Assembly (NCBI RefSeq): GCF_000828615.1
Contig: NZ_AP012273.1
Location: forward strand, 1,798,001-1,862,000
Length of the DNA: 64,000 nucleotides
Source: Thiolapillus brandeum
Lineage (GTDB): Bacteria; Pseudomonadota; Gammaproteobacteria; Chromatiales; Chromatiaceae
Reading direction: 5' to 3'
Part shown: positions 59,632-64,000 of the stretch, piece after piece
Layout of the letters: the number at the start of each line of letters is the position of its first letter
How positions within the stretch are numbered: position 1 is the first letter of the stretch
The notes under the pieces: generated by a model
Seen by the model: the letters and a program-made list of their open reading frames with translations, nothing else
Databases searched by the model: none
What the model was told of the DNA's origin: nothing
Made by a program: the position numbers and the translations under genes

Positions 59632-61938
59632 ATGAACATCACCCAGAAAATTTCCGAAGAACTTGGCATCACTGAAACCCAGGCCTCTGCCGCCATCGGG
59701 CTGTTGGACGAAGGCGCCACAGTTCCTTTTATCGCCCGCTACCGCAAGGAAGCCACCCAGGGGCTGGATGATATACAGCTGCGCCAGTTGGAGGAACGTC
59801 TGGGCTATCTGCGAGAACTGGAAGAACGCCGGGCTACAGTGCTCAAATCCATCAGGGAGCAGGACCTGCTGACACCGGAACTGGAGGCATCCATCCTCGA
59901 AGCGGACACCAAGGCCCGTCTGGAGGATCTCTACCTGCCGTTCAAGCCCAAGCGGCGCACCAAGGCGCAGATCGCCCGCGAAGCCGGCCTGGAGCCCCTG
60001 GCTGACACCCTGCTGGACAACCCCGGCATACTGCCGGAGCAGGCCGCGAAGGCTTATATCAACGCTGAACAGAAGATCAACAACACCCAGGATGCCCTGG
60101 ATGGCGCCAAGCAGATTCTCATGGAACGTTTTGCCGAAGATGCCGAACTGGTGGGTGAATTGCGGGAAAGACTCTGGCAGCATGGCTTGCTGCGCTCCCG
60201 GGTGATCAGCGGCAAGGAAGCCGAGGCACAGAAATTCCAGGACTATTTCGAATATGAGGAAGCCCTGAAGAAAATCCCCTCCCACCGCGCCCTGGCCCTG
60301 TTCCGCGGACAAATACTGGGATTGCTCTCCCTTGAGCTGATCGTGGACGAAGAGGCCCCCTCACCCACTCCTGCGGAATCACGTATTGCCGCCCGTTTCG
60401 GCATATGCCACCAGAACCGGCCTGGGGACGACTGGCTGGCCGAGGTGGTGCGCTGGACCTGGAAGATCAAGATATTCACCCGTCTGGATCTGGATCTGAA
60501 AATGCGCCTGCGGGAAATGGCCGAAGCGGCGGCGATCGATGTGTTTGCCGCCAACCTCAAGGATCTGCTGCTCGCGGCTCCTGCGGGTTTTCATGCCATC
60601 ATGGGACTGGATCCTGGCATACGTACCGGGGTGAAAGTGGCCCTGATCGATGCCACGGGCAAGGTGCTGGCCACCGACACCATCTATCCCCATGCCCCTA
60701 AAAATCAATGGGATCAGTCCATAGATACTCTGGCAAAGCTTGCCGGCAAACACAAGATATCACTCGTAAGCATTGGAAATGGCACAGCTTCTCGCGAAAC
60801 TGAAAAACTCGTGAAGGCTCTATGTAAACGCCATCCGGAACTGGGGCTGCGGCAACTGGTCGTCAGCGAAGCGGGGGCTTCAGTGTACTCTGCCTCGGAA
60901 CTGGCCAGCATGGAACTGCCGGATCTGGATGTTTCTCTGCGCGGCGCGGTGTCTATTGCCCGGCGTCTTCAGGATCCCCTGGCGGAACTGGTCAAAATCG
61001 ATCCCAAATCCATCGGCGTGGGCCAATATCAGCATGATGTCAACCAAAGCCGCCTGGCCCGCTCTCTGTCCAACGTGGTGGAAGACTGTGTGAATGCCGT
61101 GGGCGTGGATGTGAACACGGCTTCCCCTGCCCTGCTGGAACAGGTTTCCGGCCTGAGCGCCACCGTGGCGGCCAATATCGTGGCCTACCGCAATGAAAAC
61201 GGTGCGTTTGCCAGCCGCAACGAACTTCTGAAGATTCCCAGGCTGGGAGCAAAAACCTTTGAACAGGCCGCAGGCTTTCTACGCATTCCCCAGGCCGCCA
61301 ACTCCCTGGACGCCTCTGCCGTTCATCCGGAAGCTTACGATGTGGTGACACGAATAGCCCGGCGTAACAACAGAAAAATCGAGGATCTCATTGGCGATGC
61401 AGGGTTTCTGCGCACGCTCAAACCCCAGGACTATGTGGACGATCGTTTTGGCGTACCCACGGTGCGCGATATCCTGGCGGAACTGGAAAAACCCGGACGC
61501 GATCCACGTCCGGAATTCAAAACCGCCAACTTCAGCGAAGGCGTGGAAAAAATCACCGATCTGGAACCAGGCATGATTCTGGAGGGCGTCGTGAGCAACG
61601 TGGCCGATTTTGGTGCTTTCGTGGATATCGGGGTTCACCAGGACGGACTGGTGCATATCTCGGCACTCTCATACAAATATGTGAAGAACCCCAGGGACGA
61701 GGTCAAAACCGGAGATGTGGTCAAGGTGAAAGTCATGTCCGTAGATCCGGCGCGCAAACGCATCTCCCTGAGCATGCGCCTGGATGACGAACCTGACAGG
61801 GAAAACGCCAAAGGTACCCGACCAGAACCCGGCACCCGGAAAAAACCCGCTTCACGCAAAAAGTCCGGTGCGCAAAAACCCCGGGGGAGCATGGCCAATG
61901 CCCTGCAAAACGCGCTGAACCAATCCCGCAATTCGTAA
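59632..61938 (+). CDS. tex: Tex: S1-domain transcription accessory protein
   Basis: A 768-residue protein of the Tex/Spt6 family. The N-terminal helical region begins KISEELGITETQASAAIGLL, with the YRKEATQGLDDIQLRQLEERL stretch typical of Tex. A YqgF-like domain includes GLDPGIRTGVKVALID, helix-hairpin-helix segments include GVDVNTASPALLEQVSGL and FASRNELLKIPRLGAK, and the S1 RNA-binding domain is GVVSNVADFGAFVDIGVHQDGLVH near residue 650. The basic tail (RKKPASRKKSGAQKPRG) is normal. Tex affects transcription fidelity and stress. I chose ATG 59632. Confidence 0.96.
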   Translation: MNITQKISEELGITETQASAAIGLLDEGATVPFIARYRKEATQGLDDIQLRQLEERLGYLRELEERRATVLKSIREQDLLTPELEASILEADTKARLEDLYLPFKPKRRTKAQIAREAGLEPLADTLLDNPGILPEQAAKAYINAEQKINNTQDALDGAKQILMERFAEDAELVGELRERLWQHGLLRSRVISGKEAEAQKFQDYFEYEEALKKIPSHRALALFRGQILGLLSLELIVDEEAPSPTPAESRIAARFGICHQNRPGDDWLAEVVRWTWKIKIFTRLDLDLKMRLREMAEAAAIDVFAANLKDLLLAAPAGFHAIMGLDPGIRTGVKVALIDATGKVLATDTIYPHAPKNQWDQSIDTLAKLAGKHKISLVSIGNGTASRETEKLVKALCKRHPELGLRQLVVSEAGASVYSASELASMELPDLDVSLRGAVSIARRLQDPLAELVKIDPKSIGVGQYQHDVNQSRLARSLSNVVEDCVNAVGVDVNTASPALLEQVSGLSATVAANIVAYRNENGAFASRNELLKIPRLGAKTFEQAAGFLRIPQAANSLDASAVHPEAYDVVTRIARRNNRKIEDLIGDAGFLRTLKPQDYVDDRFGVPTVRDILAELEKPGRDPRPEFKTANFSEGVEKITDLEPGMILEGVVSNVADFGAFVDIGVHQDGLVHISALSYKYVKNPRDEVKTGDVVKVKVMSVDPARKRISLSMRLDDEPDRENAKGTRPEPGTRKKPASRKKSGAQKPRGSMANALQNALNQSRNS

Positions 61939-61939
61939 A

Positions 61940-63505
61940 TCAGATCTGCGACTCGATGGGAAGCCAACGCATCAGGCTGATGCCCAGGCGCCTCCAGAAA
62001 CCGGCCAGAGGTTCCGTGGTGTAGGTTACGGGCTTGCCATTCACATAACCATGCCAGATGAGCTGTTCCGTACCTGAGCCCGATTGTGTCAGCTCCAGGC
62101 GGAAGGCCACAGTATCAACCTGTTTATCATATTCTGAAGCAATCACCCCGGCCAACTCCGGGGAGTCGATGACTAGGCCAATTTCCGTATTTTGGCTGAC
62201 CGAGCGCTGATCGAGATTCAAAGACCCGATGAACAGATTTTTCCGATCCACCACAAAGGCCTTGGCATGCAGACTGGACTTGGAATGCCCGAGATGCCCC
62301 TTTGCCTTTTCCTTGCGATCTTCGGATGAGGTGAGCTTGTTCAGCTCATGGATCTCCACCCCGGCACGCAGCAGTGCCTTGCGATAGCGTATGTAGCCAG
62401 CGTGCACGATGCTAACATCCGTGGAAGCCAGGGAGTTGGTCAATATCCGAACCCTGACGCCTTTTTCTCTCAGCCTGCGCAGAAAGGCCACCCCTTCCTT
62501 TCCGGGCACGAAGTACGGTGACAGGATAATCAGTTCCCGGCGGGCATTGGCCAGATAGGGCCAGAGCTCATTGATCATCTGGTACTGATCATCTCCCACC
62601 GCATACAGCAACTTTTCAGGAGGATCGACAACCAGTTTGACCGGGGCCCATACCCAATCCACATTCCGGTGACTGAGATCCCGTGACAAGGGAGAATCCT
62701 TGAGGCGGGCCAGGTAGACCGAATCGCTCATTTGGGCATATCTTTTCTCCCACTCGGCGTTCAGGGACTGCAAGTCGGTCTCATGCAGCTCCTCATCGAT
62801 CAATGCGGAAATGGGATAACTAAGGGGGCTGTTCCAGTAATCATCGAAAGAACGGCAAACATCCTTTGCCACCGGCCCCAGGGCCAGGACATCAAGATCC
62901 TGGAATTCCAGTTCCGGATCCCGGCTGAAGTATTCGTCTCCAATGTTTCTTCCTCCCAGGATGGTGGCCTGGCCGTCCACGATGAAGGACTTGTTGTGTG
63001 CACGCCGGGTCTGCCTGCCAAATCCTGTCACATACTGCCAGATGCGCCCCACATTGCGTCCAAAAGGGTTGAACACACGCACCTGGATATTGGGATGAAG
63101 ATCGAAACGGGCAATCGCCAGGTCTCTATCCCCTTCATCGATATCATCGAGCAGTATGCGCACCCGCACCCCCCGCTGCGCCGCCTTCCACAACTCATAC
63201 ACAAACAGGGATCCCACGTGATCCCCATGTATCATGTAGTACTGGGTGTCAATGCTGCTCTCGGCCAGACGGGCCAACACAGCACGTGCCACGAAGGCAT
63301 CCAGCCCATTGTCCAGAAGCAGCAACTCTGACTCACCGGGCTTGCGCCCAGGTGCTTCTCTCCACGCTCTTCCCAGATAACCTGCATCGCCCTTGTCACA
63401 ACAATAGGATGGCTGCCGTTGGCTGTTGTCCGGCAGCTCAGCGCATCCGGCCAACAAGAACAGCAACAACAGGCAGAGAAGCCGTGAGAACGAGACTTGG
63501 CTCAT
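61940..63505 (-). CDS. Phospholipase D-family lipoprotein (cardiolipin synthase-like)
   Basis: A 521-residue protein. The start MSQVSFSRLLCLLLLFLLAGC gives a lipoprotein signal with LAGC lipobox, so it sits on the periplasmic face. Two HKD motifs: HNKSFIVDGQATILGGRNIG (about 185) and HAKAFVVDRKNLFIGSLNLD (about 440). This resembles ClsC/YmdC-type enzymes that make cardiolipin from phosphatidylethanolamine and phosphatidylglycerol. The residues before M31 of the longest frame lie in the preceding gene's tail. It starts 16 bp after the upstream cardiolipin synthase-like gene. Confidence 0.88.
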   Translation of the reverse strand: MSQVSFSRLLCLLLLFLLAGCAELPDNSQRQPSYCCDKGDAGYLGRAWREAPGRKPGESELLLLDNGLDAFVARAVLARLAESSIDTQYYMIHGDHVGSLFVYELWKAAQRGVRVRILLDDIDEGDRDLAIARFDLHPNIQVRVFNPFGRNVGRIWQYVTGFGRQTRRAHNKSFIVDGQATILGGRNIGDEYFSRDPELEFQDLDVLALGPVAKDVCRSFDDYWNSPLSYPISALIDEELHETDLQSLNAEWEKRYAQMSDSVYLARLKDSPLSRDLSHRNVDWVWAPVKLVVDPPEKLLYAVGDDQYQMINELWPYLANARRELIILSPYFVPGKEGVAFLRRLREKGVRVRILTNSLASTDVSIVHAGYIRYRKALLRAGVEIHELNKLTSSEDRKEKAKGHLGHSKSSLHAKAFVVDRKNLFIGSLNLDQRSVSQNTEIGLVIDSPELAGVIASEYDKQVDTVAFRLELTQSGSGTEQLIWHGYVNGKPVTYTTEPLAGFWRRLGISLMRWLPIESQI

Positions 63506-63521
63506 GGATCGATTCCTGGCA

Positions 63522-64000
63522 TCAGAGCACCGGGGACAGCAGCGCACTTCCCCTGGCCTTGAGACGTTCCCAAAATCCCTGCCTGGCAAGATCATAGTCT
63601 TTTAGTTCCGTAGAGTTTTGCAGATCATGCAACAACATCTGTTCCACCTTGGAAGCAAACCCGGTATCCGCAATGGCGCCGGTCACTTCGAAATTCAGTC
63701 TGAAGGAACGATTGTCGAAATTCACCGTGCCAATAAGCGCGATCCCATCATCCAGCAAAATGGTCTTCTGATGCATGAAGCCCTTTTCATAGTAGTAAAC
63801 CCTGGCGCCCATGTCCGCCAGGTTGCTCAGATAGACATTGGCCGCGTGACGCACGAACCAGTTGTCGTTTATGCGCGGTGTGATAATGCGCACATCCACT
63901 CCCCGCAGCAATGCCAGTTTCAGGGCCACTGTGGTGGCTTCATCCGGGATGAAATAGGGTGTTGCAATCCAGATACGCTTCTTGGCGGCATTCAAGGCCG
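63522..64000 (-). CDS. Cardiolipin synthase-like protein (C-terminal part, cut by window edge)
   Basis: The last 158 codons of a phospholipase D-family synthase; the frame stays open to the right edge. IWIATPYFIPDEATTVAL and the second HKD motif HQKTILLDDGIALIGTVNFDNRSF-like block (quoted in part, with T-V-N-F-D-N-R-S-F) match the C-terminal half of ClsA. The first HKD and transmembrane helices must lie outside. The displayed start at 63995 is only an internal TTG. It forms a unit with the PLD-family lipoprotein downstream. Confidence 0.88.
   Translation of the reverse strand, partial: ALNAAKKRIWIATPYFIPDEATTVALKLALLRGVDVRIITPRINDNWFVRHAANVYLSNLADMGARVYYYEKGFMHQKTILLDDGIALIGTVNFDNRSFRLNFEVTGAIADTGFASKVEQMLLHDLQNSTELKDYDLARQGFWERLKARGSALLSPVL

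Overview
The window looks like chromosomal DNA of a chemolithoautotrophic, sulfur-oxidising gammaproteobacterium. Form II RubisCO with its CbbQ/CbbO activase pair and CbbR, a sulfur-globule-type envelope protein, a sulfide:quinone-reductase-like flavoprotein, a complete cbb3 oxidase cluster and FNR-type regulators all point this way. Gene order and protein style suggest a relative of Thiolapillus, Sedimenticola or the Chromatiales; that placement is inference from content, not from a search. Most genes are ordinary chromosomal genes in tight operons with ATGA or TGATG overlaps.

Layout. 1-1.2 kb: the start of an AhpD-like gene and a TetR-family repressor, with two matching operator-like palindromes. 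1.3-7.1 kb: the Calvin-cycle cluster cbbM-cbbQ-cbbO (minus strand) with divergent cbbR, followed by a TatD-family nuclease. 8.3-10 kb: a secreted SLH-domain protein. 10-14.9 kb: pyrG-kdsA-eno-ftsB-ispD. 15.3-15.7 kb: a Gly/Tyr-rich sulfur globule protein. 15.8-17.4 kb: a canonical FNR and an unusual FNR paralogue. 17.8-26 kb: ccoNOQP, a 38-residue membrane protein not called by the supplied ORFs, and ccoGHIS. 26-30.5 kb: an SQR-like flavoprotein, two unknown envelope proteins and recQ as one minus-strand unit. 30.7-32.4 kb: a lone HerA-type ATPase. 32.5-33.6 kb: a small SLH protein and the decayed C-terminal end of an IS200/IS605 transposase. 33.8-36.9 kb: folD, ettA and a 130-bp tandem array that carries copies of the ettA 3' end. 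36.9-38.4 kb: msrPQ. 38.6-38.8 kb: a 170-bp MITE-like element built of consecutive hairpins. 39-42.9 kb: an OmpA-type lipoprotein, a DUF1631 protein, a PilZ protein and a cold-shock protein. 42.9-50.1 kb: icd, rluE, nudJ, mnmA, hflD, a coiled lipoprotein and acnA. 50.2-52.5 kb: a four-gene unit of two DUF1538 membrane proteins, a PII-like protein and a CBS-pair protein. 52.5-55.7 kb: two multicopper-oxidase-like proteins divergent from a Crp/Fnr regulator. 55.8 kb: tRNA-Asn. 56-59.3 kb: a 14-kelch plus triple-SLH secreted protein. 59.6-64 kb: tex and two phospholipase D/cardiolipin synthase genes, the second cut by the window edge.

How it fits together. Sulfide oxidation (SQR-like protein, sulfur globule protein) would feed the quinone pool and the high-affinity cbb3 oxidase. 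FNR is a likely oxygen switch: FNR-like boxes lie ahead of fnr and ahead of ccoN. Carbon is fixed by CbbM under CbbR. MsrPQ and the multicopper proteins deal with oxidants or metals in the periplasm.

Most interesting points: (1) a tandem array next to ettA in which every change in the duplicated coding segment is synonymous; (2) the DUF1538-DUF1538-PII-CBS operon, a plausible but uncharacterised nucleotide-sensing membrane system; (3) a multicopper pair in which one member has a Tat signal but no HCH cysteine, and the other has the copper motif but no export signal; (4) an FNR paralogue that lost one cluster cysteine; (5) three secreted proteins sharing a cysteine-paired SLH variant.
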